A DNA stretch of 64,000 nucleotides from Polaribacter sp. SA4-10 (GCA_949519155.1 CATIQU010000015.1:1-64000); one strand, 5' to 3'. Shown: positions 43,535-53,767, counted from the first letter of the stretch. The notes: generated by a model not told the origin, from the sequence alone. Made by a program: numbers and translations.

Positions 43535-46441
43535 TTATAAATTCGTTCTTAATGCTTCTTTTAAAATGGTAATTGGGTGTTTTGCAAGTCGTTTTGTGCC
43601 GTCATAAATTTGATGCCTACAACTTGTTCCAGCCGCAACAATTTCTGTCTCTATTGGGGTGTTTCTAATTTTTGGAAACAACGTGTCTTCACCTACTTGC
43701 ATTGAAATTGCATAATGTTCCTTTTCATAACCAAAAGAACCTGCCATTCCGCAACAGCCCGTATTCATAATAGTGACGCCGTAATTTTTTGGAATATTTA
43801 ATACTTGAAAACTTGAATGTGTTCCAGACAATGCCTTTTGATGACAGTGGCCGTGAATTTTTAATGTCTTCGTTGCTGAGGTAAATAAGTCTGCATTAAA
43901 CGCCCCTTTTTCAAACTCTTTAGCTAAAAACTCTTCAAAAGTAAAAACGTTTTTGGCAATTTTTTCAGCAGAGGCTGTATCGTCTGCCAAACGGATGTAC
44001 TCGTCTCTAAAGGTTAAGATAGCAGAAGGTTCAGTCCCGATTAAAGGAGTTTCTTCGGTAATGAGATCTTTAAAAACAGCAACATTTAAATTACAAATGA
44101 CTTTGGCTTGTTTTAAAAAGCCTTTGGAAATAAAACTTCTTCCAGACTCTTCATGAGCGACCAATTGTAAATTATAGCCCAATTTGTCTAATAGATAAAA
44201 GGCATCTTTGCCAATTGCTACGTCATAAAAGTTAGTAAACTCATCACAAAAGAAATAAACTGTTTTAGCATGCGAAGATTTGGGTTGTTTTTTCATCCAT
44301 TTCTTCAAAGTCTTTGGTGCTAATTTTGGAACACTTCTTTGTTGTGCAACGCCCATCGCTGCTTTTGCGAAAGGAGTATTTAGAATGGCATTGGTGAGCG
44401 CAGGTGCAATGCTACCCAATTTGTTGTATTTTACATTACTAGCAAATAATTTATTTCTAAATGAGTATCCATTCGTTTCCTGGTACTGGTATAAGAACTC
44501 TGCTTTTAAAGTAGCAATATCTACATTACTTGGACATTCAGAAGCACATGCTTTACAGCTCAAGCACAGGTCAAATACTTCTTTCAATTCAGAGGAATCA
44601 AATTTGTTTTTTGCTTCGTTATTTGTTAAAACTTCACGCAGCATATTTGCTCTGGCACGCGTAGTATCTTTCTCATTTTTTGTTGCTCTGTAGCTCGGAC
44701 ACATGGTGCCACCAGCAGAAGCAGGTTTTCTACAATCCCCAGAACCATTACATTTTTCAGCAAGTTTTAGAATGCCCTCGCTATCAGAAAAATCCTGAAT
44801 GGTTTCAATTTTTGGTTCTATTCTGTCAATTTCGTAACGCAGGTTTTCGTCCATAGAAAAAGCATCTGTAATCTTCCCTTTATTGAAAATATTGTTGGGG
44901 TCAAAAGCTTTTTTGATACGTCTTAACAACTGGTAATTCTGTTCGCCAATCATTAATGGAATAAATTCGGCACGCACAATTCCGTCACCATGTTCTCCAC
45001 TAAAAGAACCTTTATATTTTTTTACTAACTCAGCAGTTTCTGTTGTTATTTTTCGAAACAAAACAACATCTTCTTTCTTCTTTAAATTCAGAATCGGACG
45101 CAAATGCAACTCCCCGGCACCAGCATGTGCATAATACACGGCATCCTGCTGGTACTTGTCCATTATTTTAGTAAACTCTTCAATATAGTTGGGCAAGTCT
45201 TCTAAAGCCACCGCAGTATCTTCAATACAAGCAACCGCTTTTTTGTCTCCCACCATATTTCCCAATAAGCCCAAACCCGCTTTTCTTAAATGGTGCACTT
45301 TGGCAATGTCATTTCCGTACACTTTCGGATGATGATATCCAAAGTTGTTTTCTTTTAAATCTGCAATTAAGCTGTTTGCCAATATCTCTGCTGCTTCAAT
45401 CGTATTTGCAGCAACCTCCAACATCAATACCGCTGCTGGATCTCCTTGCAAAAAGAATCTATTTTTAACTTGTTCTCGGTTGCTTTTTGTACAATCTAAA
45501 ATAGTTTTATCCATTAACTCACAATTGTATAAATTGTGTTTCATGGCAGTTACAGTTGCTTTTAAGCTCTCATTAATACTGGTAAAATGAGCCGTAACCA
45601 TAATGCTTTCGGTAGGAGGTAAGGTATCTAATTGTAGGGTGATTGCAGTAGAAAAAGCTAAGGTGCCTTCACTTCCTGACAAAAATTTAGCAACATTAAT
45701 AGTCGGCGATTTTCCGCCAAATAAATCAGAAATTAAAAATTCATCAACGGCATATCCTGTATTTCTTCTATGAATAATTTCTTTTGGAAATTGTGCTTTA
45801 ATTTCTTGCTGATTTTCTTCCGAGGAAAGCTCGGTGAAAATTGATTTATAAATGTTTCCCTCTAAAGAGTTTTCTTGTTTTTTTTGATTGAATTCTGCCG
45901 AGGAAACTTCATTAAATATAGCTATAGACCCATCACTTAAAATGGTGTCAATTTGCTTTACTTTATCTCTTGTTACGCCATATTTTATTGAGGTGCTCCC
46001 AGAAGAATTGTTTCCCACCATTCCTCCAATCATACAACGGTTGGATGTTGAGGTGTTTGGCCCAAAAAACAATCCGAATGGTTTTAAGAAAACATTGAGT
46101 TCGTCTCTTACAATTCCCGGTTGTACCGTAATTGTTTTTTCCAATTCATCAAATTCTAAAATGGACGTAAAATGTTTTGAAACATCCACCACCATACCAT
46201 CTCCAACACATTGCCCTGCTAACGAGGTTCCTGCGGTTCTTGGGATCAAGGTGATTTTATGTTCGGTTGCAAAAGCAATGAGTGTTTTTAGGTCTTTTTC
46301 ATCTTTAGGAAAGGCAACTGCCATTGGAATCTTGCGATACACAGAAGCATCTGTCGCATAGATGGTTTTATGTAAGTCGTCAAATAAAACGGTACCAGAA
46401 AGTGATTGGTGTAATTTTTCTAAAGTTGCATTTGGAATCAT
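43535..46441 (-). CDS. FAD-linked oxidase fused to an Fe-S (GlcF-like) domain
   Basis: A 968-residue fusion. The N-terminal half is a GlcD-like FAD-binding oxidase (about 1-540) with IPRTAGTSLAGQCVGDGMVV and MIGGMVGNNSSGSTSIKYG. The second half has two ferredoxin-type Fe-S motifs (CNGSGDCRKPASAG ... CPS and CLSCKACASECPSNVD) and two CCG domains (HGHCHQKAL and NTGCCGMAGSFG). Such proteins oxidise D-lactate, glycolate or other 2-hydroxy acids and pass electrons to quinones. The substrate cannot be told from sequence. Alone on the minus strand, it converges with accA. Confidence 0.9.
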   Translation of the reverse strand: MIPNATLEKLHQSLSGTVLFDDLHKTIYATDASVYRKIPMAVAFPKDEKDLKTLIAFATEHKITLIPRTAGTSLAGQCVGDGMVVDVSKHFTSILEFDELEKTITVQPGIVRDELNVFLKPFGLFFGPNTSTSNRCMIGGMVGNNSSGSTSIKYGVTRDKVKQIDTILSDGSIAIFNEVSSAEFNQKKQENSLEGNIYKSIFTELSSEENQQEIKAQFPKEIIHRRNTGYAVDEFLISDLFGGKSPTINVAKFLSGSEGTLAFSTAITLQLDTLPPTESIMVTAHFTSINESLKATVTAMKHNLYNCELMDKTILDCTKSNREQVKNRFFLQGDPAAVLMLEVAANTIEAAEILANSLIADLKENNFGYHHPKVYGNDIAKVHHLRKAGLGLLGNMVGDKKAVACIEDTAVALEDLPNYIEEFTKIMDKYQQDAVYYAHAGAGELHLRPILNLKKKEDVVLFRKITTETAELVKKYKGSFSGEHGDGIVRAEFIPLMIGEQNYQLLRRIKKAFDPNNIFNKGKITDAFSMDENLRYEIDRIEPKIETIQDFSDSEGILKLAEKCNGSGDCRKPASAGGTMCPSYRATKNEKDTTRARANMLREVLTNNEAKNKFDSSELKEVFDLCLSCKACASECPSNVDIATLKAEFLYQYQETNGYSFRNKLFASNVKYNKLGSIAPALTNAILNTPFAKAAMGVAQQRSVPKLAPKTLKKWMKKQPKSSHAKTVYFFCDEFTNFYDVAIGKDAFYLLDKLGYNLQLVAHEESGRSFISKGFLKQAKVICNLNVAVFKDLITEETPLIGTEPSAILTFRDEYIRLADDTASAEKIAKNVFTFEEFLAKEFEKGAFNADLFTSATKTLKIHGHCHQKALSGTHSSFQVLNIPKNYGVTIMNTGCCGMAGSFGYEKEHYAISMQVGEDTLFPKIRNTPIETEIVAAGTSCRHQIYDGTKRLAKHPITILKEALRTNL

Positions 46442-46648
46442 AGATAGGCCTAAAATAATCGTCTTTTACAAATATCTGAATAAATAAAATCATAATAAGA
46501 AGATTCCCAATTAGTTTCAAGATTTTTGTCGATTTGGTGTTTTCTAAAGTGTATTTCTAAGAAATTAAGATTTTTTTGAGCAAAATGTTTTTTTATTGAT
46601 GATTTATAAATCGGTTGAGGTTCTGTCAGAGAAATATTTTTGAATCCC

Positions 46649-46656
46649 TATATTTG
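46649..46656 (+). promoter_or_regulatory. Promoter -7 box of the M14 peptidase gene
   Basis: TATATTTG fits TAnnTTTG, 24 bases before the chosen start at 46681. It lies inside the extra N-terminal codons of the longer frame, which is a further reason for the shorter start. Confidence 0.55.
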
Positions 46657-46680
46657 TTTCACATTCAAACATGTATTCAA

Positions 46681-49173
46681 ATGAAAAACCTATTTTTATT
46701 TTTTTGCTGCATCTCTTTTTCTATTTCTTCACAAGAAGTAGATTTATCATATTATTTACCTAAAGAGGTAACGTATAATCAAAACATTCCAACTCCAAAA
46801 AGCATTATAGGTCATGAAGTAGGGGAGTGGCATGTTACGCATGATAAATTGGTTGAATACATGAAAGCGTTGGCAAAAGCTTCTGACCGGATTTCTATTG
46901 AAAACAGAGGAACTACTTTTGAAGGAAGACCTTTGCTTTTACTGACTATTACATCACCTGAAAACCATAAAAACATTACTACGATAAAAGAAAATCATAT
47001 TCATGGAACCGATAATAGTGCGAAAGACGTTTCGAAAGATCCAATTGTTGTTTACCAAGGTTTTTCGATACATGGGAATGAGCCCAGTGGTTCTAATGCA
47101 GCTTTGGCAGTTGCTTATTATTTAGCTGCAGCGAATGGTATTGACGATCTCTTAGACAATACGGTAATTCTTTTTGATCCTTCCTACAATCCAGACGGAT
47201 TGCAGCGTTTTGCCTATTGGGCGAACACGAATAAGAGTAAAAATATTAATCCAGATCCAAACGATAGAGAATATACAGAAGTATGGCCAAGAGGAAGAAC
47301 CAATCATTATTGGTTTGATATGAACCGAGATTGGTTGCCAGTGCAATTACCAGAAAGTCGTGCAAGAATTGCGAGTTTTCATAAGTGGTTGCCAAATATT
47401 TTAACTGATCATCATGAAATGGGAAGTAATTCAACCTTCTTTTTTCAGCCCGGAATTCAGAGTAGAACCCATCCTTTGACGCCAAAATTAAATCAGGAAC
47501 TTACCAAAGAAATTGGGACATATCATGCAAAAGCATTTGACAAATTAGGATCTACCTATTATTCCGAAGAAAGTTTTGATGATTTTTATTACGGAAAAGG
47601 ATCTACGTTTCCAGATATTAATGGGAGTATTGGAATCCTTTTTGAACAAGCGAGTTCTAGAGGACATGCACAAGAAACTGTTAATGGTGTATTAACCTTT
47701 CCTTTTACCATCAGGAATCAATTTACCGCTGCTTTGTCTACTTTAGAAGCTGCCAACAAAATGCGAATAAAAATCTTAGAATACCAACAAGATTTTTACA
47801 AAGAAGCAAGAAAAACAGGGGAGAAGAAGGCCTTTATTTTTGGAGATGAAAAAGATGCCGCCAAAAGTTACCATTTGGCGGAAGTTTTAAAAAGACATCA
47901 AGTTAAAATACATGAAGTAAAAGCCGATTTCACCACAAATGGAAAAACCTTTAAAAAAGGGTATAGCTATGTGGTTCCTATGAATCAAAAGAACCAGCGC
48001 TTGGTGAAAGCGATGTTTGATGTAAGAACTCAGTTTACAGACAGTTTGTTTTATGATGTTTCTGCATGGACTTTCAACCACTCTTTTGGTGTTGATTTCG
48101 CAAAAAACATTTCGCTATCTAAAGCAGGAAATGAAATTGTCAATTTAGAAATGAAAAAGGGAGCCAATCGTTTGTTGAGTTCCGTAGGTTATTTAATGCC
48201 TTGGAATGAATACTATGCTCCGAAAGCGTTAAATACAATACTTCAAAAAGGAATTCGTGCAAAGGTTTCTATGAAGAATTTTAAAAATGGTGGAATTGAT
48301 TATGACTACGGAACTATTTTTATTCCCTCACAAAATCAGACACTAAAGGATGCCGACCTGTTTACCTTTTTAGAAAAGATAGCTAAAGAAAATCACCTAG
48401 ATATCAAAGGAGTTACAACAGGATTGAATGACGGAATTGATTTGGGAAGCAATAATTTTCGAGCGATAAAAAAACAAAAAGTTGCCATGTTGGTGGGGGG
48501 GCGTGTTTTTGGAAATGATGCTGGTGAAGTTTGGCATTTGTTAGATCAACGTTTTGATATGTTTTTGACCAAGTTAGATTTAAGTTATTTTTCACGAACA
48601 GACATCCAAAAATATACCACCATTATCATTCCGAGTTTGTCTTCATTAGACAAGGCTTCTCAGGACAAGTTAAAGACCTGGGTAAAAAACGGAGGTATCT
48701 TAGTTGGGTATCGAAGTGCCGTTAAAATGTTGGCTAAAAATAAATTTATCAGCTTAGAGTTCGACAACGTAAAAAACGACACAACGCAGGGAGTTTCTTT
48801 CGAAGAGAAATCATTGAACTCTGGAGCACAGGTAATTGGAGGTGCTATTTTTGAGGCAACATTAGACCGTTCGCACCCTATTAATTTTGGATATAAAAAC
48901 GAAAAATTGGCCCTATTCAGAAACACAACTATTTTTGTAAAACCAAATAAAAGAAGTTATAACAATCCGATTCAGTATACAGGTAACCCACTTCTAAGCG
49001 GTTATATTTCAACGCCAAATCTAAAGGTCTTAAAAAATTCAGTCCCTTTTCAAGTACAAAGAATGGGAAAAGGACGTGTTATCGTTTTTACGGATAACAC
49101 CAACTTTAGAGCTTTTTGGTATGGCACCAACAAACTTTTAATGAATGCAATTTTCTTTGGGGATCAAATGTAA
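46681..49173 (+). CDS. Secreted M14 family metallopeptidase
   Basis: A zinc carboxypeptidase-like protein of 830 residues (from the ATG at 46681). Signal peptide at about residues 1-17 (MKNLFLFFCCISFSISS). The M14 domain carries the zinc pair in SIHGNEPSGSNAAL (HxxE), the third ligand near DHHEMGSNSTFFF and the catalytic Glu near ILFEQASSRG. The C-terminal half (from about 370) is a DUF-like region with a glutamine-amidotransferase fold (AMLVGGRVFGNDAGEVW). Likely a periplasmic or outer-surface peptidase; its substrate is unknown. Confidence 0.9.
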   Translation: MKNLFLFFCCISFSISSQEVDLSYYLPKEVTYNQNIPTPKSIIGHEVGEWHVTHDKLVEYMKALAKASDRISIENRGTTFEGRPLLLLTITSPENHKNITTIKENHIHGTDNSAKDVSKDPIVVYQGFSIHGNEPSGSNAALAVAYYLAAANGIDDLLDNTVILFDPSYNPDGLQRFAYWANTNKSKNINPDPNDREYTEVWPRGRTNHYWFDMNRDWLPVQLPESRARIASFHKWLPNILTDHHEMGSNSTFFFQPGIQSRTHPLTPKLNQELTKEIGTYHAKAFDKLGSTYYSEESFDDFYYGKGSTFPDINGSIGILFEQASSRGHAQETVNGVLTFPFTIRNQFTAALSTLEAANKMRIKILEYQQDFYKEARKTGEKKAFIFGDEKDAAKSYHLAEVLKRHQVKIHEVKADFTTNGKTFKKGYSYVVPMNQKNQRLVKAMFDVRTQFTDSLFYDVSAWTFNHSFGVDFAKNISLSKAGNEIVNLEMKKGANRLLSSVGYLMPWNEYYAPKALNTILQKGIRAKVSMKNFKNGGIDYDYGTIFIPSQNQTLKDADLFTFLEKIAKENHLDIKGVTTGLNDGIDLGSNNFRAIKKQKVAMLVGGRVFGNDAGEVWHLLDQRFDMFLTKLDLSYFSRTDIQKYTTIIIPSLSSLDKASQDKLKTWVKNGGILVGYRSAVKMLAKNKFISLEFDNVKNDTTQGVSFEEKSLNSGAQVIGGAIFEATLDRSHPINFGYKNEKLALFRNTTIFVKPNKRSYNNPIQYTGNPLLSGYISTPNLKVLKNSVPFQVQRMGKGRVIVFTDNTNFRAFWYGTNKLLMNAIFFGDQM

Positions 49174-49252
49174 GTTTTAGCGATTGTCAAACTATTTTAC
49201 TGTAACAAAGTAAATATATAGTCGTCAAATTAGTTCAATAATTTATTTAACA

Positions 49253-49411
49253 ATGCATATTTTTAGAGTACTTCTTGCCGTTTTATTTCCACCACTTGCT
49301 GTCATAGACAAAGGATGTGGTTCTTTTGTAATTACTTTTTTATTAACACTTTGCGGATGGATTCCTGGAGTGATTGCCGCGTTAGTGATTTTAAATAATC
49401 CTAAAAATTAA
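49253..49411 (+). CDS. YqaE/Pmp3 family membrane protein
   Basis: A 52-residue protein, ATG at 49253 and TAA at 49409-49411. It has two membrane segments and the YqaE signature: RVLLAVLFPPLAVIDKGCGS and ITFLLTLCGWIPGVIAAL. Pmp3-type proteins are small membrane proteins tied to ion and membrane-potential balance under salt or cold stress. Its stop overlaps the stop of the converging csaA by three bases. Confidence 0.9.
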   Translation: MHIFRVLLAVLFPPLAVIDKGCGSFVITFLLTLCGWIPGVIAALVILNNPKN

Positions 49412-49746
49412 TTAATTTGCTCGCCATTTTTAACAACTTTAGAAGCTTGCAGTAAGACAACTTCTCCGTCTGTATTGTAAATTCCCAAAACCAAGCACTC
49501 GCTCATGAAATTCGCAATTTGTCTCGGTTTGAAATTTAAAATTGCAGAAACTTGTTTGTTTAGCAATGTTTCTTTAGTGTATAAATCAGTGATTTGTGCA
49601 CTCGATTTTTTAATGCCCAACTCTCCGAAATCGATTCTTAATTGATACGCAGGTTTTCTTGCTTTTGGGAAATCGGTAACTTCTACAATAGTACCAACTC
49701 GAAGGTCTACTTTTAGAAAGTCTTCAAAATTTATTTCAGGTTTCAT
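49408..49746 (-). CDS. csaA: tRNA-binding OB-fold protein CsaA
   Basis: A 112-residue protein of the CsaA/Trbp111 family, a dimeric OB-fold. Key stretches are EDFLKVDLRVGTIVEVTDFP, the FGELGIKKSSAQIT segment and AILNFKPRQIANFMSECLVLG. Such proteins bind tRNA elements and in Bacillus have chaperone-like roles in secretion. Its end overlaps the YqaE gene's end tail to tail. Confidence 0.93.
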   Translation of the reverse strand: MKPEINFEDFLKVDLRVGTIVEVTDFPKARKPAYQLRIDFGELGIKKSSAQITDLYTKETLLNKQVSAILNFKPRQIANFMSECLVLGIYNTDGEVVLLQASKVVKNGEQIN

Positions 49747-49764
49747 CTTTTTTTATAGTATTGG

Positions 49765-50232
49765 TTAGTTGTTTTTATTTCCTAATTTCTGAATTACCCA
49801 AAGTGGTCCAATCAATAAAAACTGTAAATCTTTAGCAAATGAAGGTTTTAGTCCTTCTACTTTATGTCCCCAAAACTGACCAATCCAAGCCAAAATAAAA
49901 ATGATGATTGAAGTGAATAATAAGTTAACATTGTTTCCCAACCAAAAATTACCGACAATCGCCAATAGCATTACAAAGAGCATTTCTATGAAATACCAGA
50001 ACCCTAAGCGGAGGTAAAAAAGAGAAACAAGCATTCCGAAAACAAGTCCCCAGTTTTCTAAAATCGGATTGTATATGTGAAATATGTTTTCTAATAATGT
50101 GGTTGGAATGCTCATTAAGAGTCCAAAAACACTAAAGAAAATTAAAGGAACACAGATGTAATGTACCTTTTGGTTGGTTTCATTTTGATGGCTTACTGCA
50201 TACTCATCAAACCATTGTTTTGCTGTTCTCAT
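49765..50232 (-). CDS. Mpo1-like protein (DUF962)
   Basis: A 155-residue membrane protein of the DUF962 family. It starts RTAKQWFDEYAVSHQNETNQ and has HYICVPLIFFSVFGLLM and WIGQFWGHKVEGLKP, with four membrane segments. The conserved His residues (His16/His25 region and HKVEG) fit the yeast Mpo1 2-hydroxy fatty acid dioxygenase iron site. It is 18 bases from csaA. Confidence 0.9.
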   Translation of the reverse strand: MRTAKQWFDEYAVSHQNETNQKVHYICVPLIFFSVFGLLMSIPTTLLENIFHIYNPILENWGLVFGMLVSLFYLRLGFWYFIEMLFVMLLAIVGNFWLGNNVNLLFTSIIIFILAWIGQFWGHKVEGLKPSFAKDLQFLLIGPLWVIQKLGNKNN

Positions 50233-50346
50233 TTCTTAAATTTATATCCTTTAAAGATATTGATATTTTTAGATAAAAAACAATCGATGGACTAAAAAGA
50301 GTTTTAAGTTATTTTAACTGTATGGGAATCCTCTTTTGTAAGTTAT

Positions 50347-50883
50347 TTAGCGCCAGTTTTTACGAATTATTAGTTGCTCTATGTGTGCGAAATGATGCTG
50401 ACAATGCCAGGCATAAATACAGGTATTTTTTTTAAGCGTAACTTTTTCATTGTTGGATGGATGTATAAAGCATCTTTCGAAATCTGCTTCACACAGCCCT
50501 TTTAGTAGATAAACCCATTTTGCATGCAATGCTTTTAATCCACTTATAGAAAGTGAAATAGGTGCTGATATCGAATCATGCAATACTGCCCAATCTTTTT
50601 CTAAATAAACTTTTATGATGGGAGAATCTTCTGTTAACGACCATTTATATCGTGTGTAAGAATTATGGTGACTGTCATAGCAATGATGTATTACCTGTCT
50701 AATTGTCCAACCATTTTCTCTATAAGGAGTGTCTAGTTGAGTAGTATTCAATTTAGCTATAAGGAGTTCCAGCTTTTGAGGGAATTTTTCAATTACAGTA
50801 ATCCACTGCGCAATGTCTTTTTGTTTTATTTCTTTTGGAATTGATAGGCGACCAATAGGGAATCTTAAATTTTCTAAGTCCAT
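50347..50883 (-). CDS. YfiT-like bacillithiol transferase (DinB fold)
   Basis: A 178-residue protein of the DinB/YfiT family. It starts MDLENLRFPIGRLSIPKEI and has WTIRQVIHHCYDSHHNSY and AWHCQHHFAHIEQLII. The triad of His residues (in VIHH, then WHCQHHFAHI) can bind one metal and is the catalytic site. It would use bacillithiol to handle electrophiles. It lies one base after the TPR lipoprotein gene. Confidence 0.87.
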   Translation of the reverse strand: MDLENLRFPIGRLSIPKEIKQKDIAQWITVIEKFPQKLELLIAKLNTTQLDTPYRENGWTIRQVIHHCYDSHHNSYTRYKWSLTEDSPIIKVYLEKDWAVLHDSISAPISLSISGLKALHAKWVYLLKGLCEADFERCFIHPSNNEKVTLKKNTCIYAWHCQHHFAHIEQLIIRKNWR

Positions 50884-50884
50884 T

Positions 50885-51565
50885 TTATTTTTTAATTATT
50901 CTCTCCAATCTCTTTTTTGATCTTTGATTTTCAGGATTAATAGCCAGTGCTTTTTTGAGATTCTCTATTGCATTTAGAGTGTCTTCTTTCTTTAAAAAGG
51001 CATCTGCTAAACTGTCAAATGTGTTTGAGCTTTTAGGATATAATTCTGTATTAATTTTAAAGACTTGGATTGCAACATCATATTCCTTTTGGTTCATATG
51101 CGCATATCCCAATCTATTTAATTGACGTTCTTTAATAATGGGATTTAAAGAGTCTTTTTTCTTGATTGCTGTAAACGCCTTCAAAGCATTGTTAAATTCT
51201 TTTACAGCTAAATATTCATTGGGCGTTTTTTCATCTTCAGCCATCTTTTTAAAATGATATTTTATGTTTTCATGTTCTCTTTTTGGCGCTAATTCTATAT
51301 GTGTTTGTGGAAGACTTACAAAAACTATTTTTTCATTTAATTCTTTCATATAAAAAGAACTGTCATTCACTTTTAGTGGAGAAATACGCTCATTTCCTCT
51401 CCACTTTACATACAAAACTTGGTCTTTAAAATAAACCTCTAAAACTTCATTGACATTAAATAAATACCGCCCAGTAGTTTCTTTTATAAAGTCATCAGAG
51501 TTTTTTTTGGAAGTACAGTTTGTGAATAGGACTAGTAACAAGAGCGTGTAGTATTGTAATTTCAT
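50885..51565 (-). CDS. TPR-containing lipoprotein
   Basis: A 226-residue lipoprotein with a lipobox-like LLLVLFTNC (Cys17) and a Thr-Ser-Lys-Lys stretch after it. The C-terminal 100 residues form two to three TPR repeats, ending NAIENLKKALAINPENQR. The middle part (about 30-110) is of unknown fold. It is divergent from the sulfatase gene and shares the transcript with the YfiT-like gene. Confidence 0.82.
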   Translation of the reverse strand: MKLQYYTLLLLVLFTNCTSKKNSDDFIKETTGRYLFNVNEVLEVYFKDQVLYVKWRGNERISPLKVNDSSFYMKELNEKIVFVSLPQTHIELAPKREHENIKYHFKKMAEDEKTPNEYLAVKEFNNALKAFTAIKKKDSLNPIIKERQLNRLGYAHMNQKEYDVAIQVFKINTELYPKSSNTFDSLADAFLKKEDTLNAIENLKKALAINPENQRSKKRLERIIKK

Positions 51566-51677
51566 GCTATTTGGTTGAATTATTGTTTTATAAGACGTTT
51601 ACATTAGTCTTTTTGTTACATTTTTTCAAAATTAAACTTTTTGTCGTATACTTCGTCTAAATTCAAATAACCACTTT

Positions 51678-52970
51678 ATGAAATCGATATCCTACGTTTT
51701 ATTTTTCTTTTGTTTTTTTATGTTGAGTTGCAGTTCGCCAGTAGAAACTCCTATAGATTCTGGGGGTATAAACTTGACAAAGCCAAATATCTTGCTTGTA
51801 ATCGCAGATGATATGGGGAAAGATGCGACGCCTAATTTTTCAGAAGGAACGATAAAGCCCAATATGCCAACCCTGCAATCTCTTATAGATTCAGGGATCA
51901 CATTCGATAATTTATGGTCATACCCAGTTTGTACCCCTACTAGGGCATCTATTCTAACTGGTAAATACGGTGTTAATACAAATGTTTTAGAAGTAGGAGA
52001 CGTTATTTCTACGGCTGAAACTTCGTTACAATCTTATATTAATTCGAATACAAACAATGAATATGCTACCGCTATTATTGGGAAATGGCATTTGTCTAAT
52101 AATGCATCAGACCCAGTAACCATGGGGATCGATTATTTTGCAGGAATTTTAAGTGGTGGAGTTCCAGATTACTACAATTGGACTTTCAATGAAAACGGAG
52201 CTACATCAAATTCAACAACATATACCACAACCAAATTGACAGACACTGCAATTGATTGGGTAGACGATCAAACTAAGCCCTGGTTTCTTTGGATGGCCTA
52301 TAATGCACCGCATACACCTTTTCATTTAGCACCAACAGATTTGCATTCTCAAGGGAATTTGCCAACTGATGAAGCTTCAATTAACGCCAATCCAATTCCA
52401 TATTATATGTCAGCAATTGAAGCAATGGATTCTGAATTAGGTCGTTTTTTAAGTAGTTTATCTTCCGAAGAAAGAGCCAACACGGTTATTATTTTTATTG
52501 GCGACAATGGAACACCAGGTAAGGTTGCTCAAAATCCGTATTCTAGACTGACTGTAAAAGGGACTTTGTATCAAGGTGGAGTAAATGTTCCGATGATTGT
52601 TTCTGGAGTTGATGTAAATCGAGTTGGAGAAAGAGAAGACGCTTTGATTCATACTGCTGATTTATTTACAACAATAGCAAATATTACAGGAGTTTCTGCA
52701 TCAGAAATTCACAATAGCAATAGCTTTTATCCAAAATTATCTTCTGCTGCCAATGATGATAGAACGTTTGTGTATACTGAAAAATCAGATGGATATACAA
52801 TTCGAAATGCAGCTTACAAACTAATGAAGTTTGACAATGGAGACGAAGAGTTGTACAACTTAGTTTTGGACCCTTATGAAAATAATAATTTAATTGGTAC
52901 AACATTATCAGCGGAAGCCACTAATGAAAAAGCAAATTTAATTTCTGAAGCGATTGCCATTCGAAACTAA
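51678..52970 (+). CDS. Lipoprotein sulfatase (type I)
   Basis: A 430-residue sulfatase. Signal peptide with lipobox MLSC (Cys18). The active-site Cys85 stands in the motif CTPTR, which is turned into formylglycine by a maturation enzyme not in this window. Metal ligands are in NILLVIADDMG (Asp44, Asp45) and IFIGDNGTPG. IIGKWHLSN and NAPHTPFHL match other sulfatase sites. The substrate may be an algal sulfated polysaccharide, which fits a marine lifestyle, but cannot be told from sequence. Confidence 0.92.
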   Translation: MKSISYVLFFFCFFMLSCSSPVETPIDSGGINLTKPNILLVIADDMGKDATPNFSEGTIKPNMPTLQSLIDSGITFDNLWSYPVCTPTRASILTGKYGVNTNVLEVGDVISTAETSLQSYINSNTNNEYATAIIGKWHLSNNASDPVTMGIDYFAGILSGGVPDYYNWTFNENGATSNSTTYTTTKLTDTAIDWVDDQTKPWFLWMAYNAPHTPFHLAPTDLHSQGNLPTDEASINANPIPYYMSAIEAMDSELGRFLSSLSSEERANTVIIFIGDNGTPGKVAQNPYSRLTVKGTLYQGGVNVPMIVSGVDVNRVGEREDALIHTADLFTTIANITGVSASEIHNSNSFYPKLSSAANDDRTFVYTEKSDGYTIRNAAYKLMKFDNGDEELYNLVLDPYENNNLIGTTLSAEATNEKANLISEAIAIRN

Positions 52971-53013
52971 ATTTGCTTTTTATATTTTTGAAAATAATGA
53001 AATAGCGTCTATT

Positions 53014-53727
53014 TTATTGCTTCGCTACCGCTTCATTTTTTTTAATATTTGATACATATTCATCAAAACGTTTCCCGTATACAGAATTTTTTATTTTTTT
53101 AGAAAAAGAATTATTAACGGTGTCTAACATTTGAGTGCTTGCATTGTAGAGCTCGGTAAGTCCAATATAGGGAGCTGCCTCAAAATCAGAATTTGAAATC
53201 GCAAAATTGGCAACAAATAAAACTCTACGTCTTGTCAATTTATTATAGTCGGTATCTAACTTTTTCATCACTGCTTCATCTCTAGATTTTTTTGCTTCAA
53301 AATCTTTTTGAATAAAATCCAAACGTTGATTGATGAATCGTCTATTAATTTTATTAAATTTGTCTAAAACAACTTGGTTTTTAGAACCGCTAATCTCTGG
53401 GTTTAAACCAAATTTCTCAATTTTATCATTAATTGTAATAACTCCTTCTTCTCCAAAAAACAAAATTCTTTCCTTTGCATTCGATCCTTCAAAAGTTAAG
53501 AAAAATAATTCTGGCGAATCAATATTATCCACTAATCGATAAGTGTTATCTCCTAAAATAGCAACAGAATCTACAGAAACTAATACCGTATCTTTCATTT
53601 TTTGTAGGTATAAAGTTCCCTTTTTAAGACCTTTAATTTTACCTTGAACAATCATGTTTCCGTCTTTCTCAGAAGCGCAAGCAACGATTAAAATAGCAAA
53701 TACTAAAACTGTAATAATTTTCTTCAT
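53014..53727 (-). CDS. DUF4369 domain lipoprotein
   Basis: A 237-residue lipoprotein from the ATG at 53727; eight upstream codons of the open frame are left out because the signal sequence KKIITVLVFAILIVAC starts here (Cys18). The DUF4369 domain occupies about 20-115 with MIVQGKIKGLKKGTLYLQKM. The rest is a helical part. This domain is common at the N-terminus of thioredoxin-like proteins in the phylum; the thioredoxin part is missing here. Confidence 0.85.
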   Translation of the reverse strand: MKKIITVLVFAILIVACASEKDGNMIVQGKIKGLKKGTLYLQKMKDTVLVSVDSVAILGDNTYRLVDNIDSPELFFLTFEGSNAKERILFFGEEGVITINDKIEKFGLNPEISGSKNQVVLDKFNKINRRFINQRLDFIQKDFEAKKSRDEAVMKKLDTDYNKLTRRRVLFVANFAISNSDFEAAPYIGLTELYNASTQMLDTVNNSFSKKIKNSVYGKRFDEYVSNIKKNEAVAKQ

Positions 53728-53767
53728 TTTATCTGTGTTTTCCGATTGCAAATATGCTCAATTTTAT

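Noticed and set aside
46615..46680. N-terminal extension of the M14 peptidase
   Set aside because: A signal peptide begins at 46681 and the TATATTTG box lies inside the extension.
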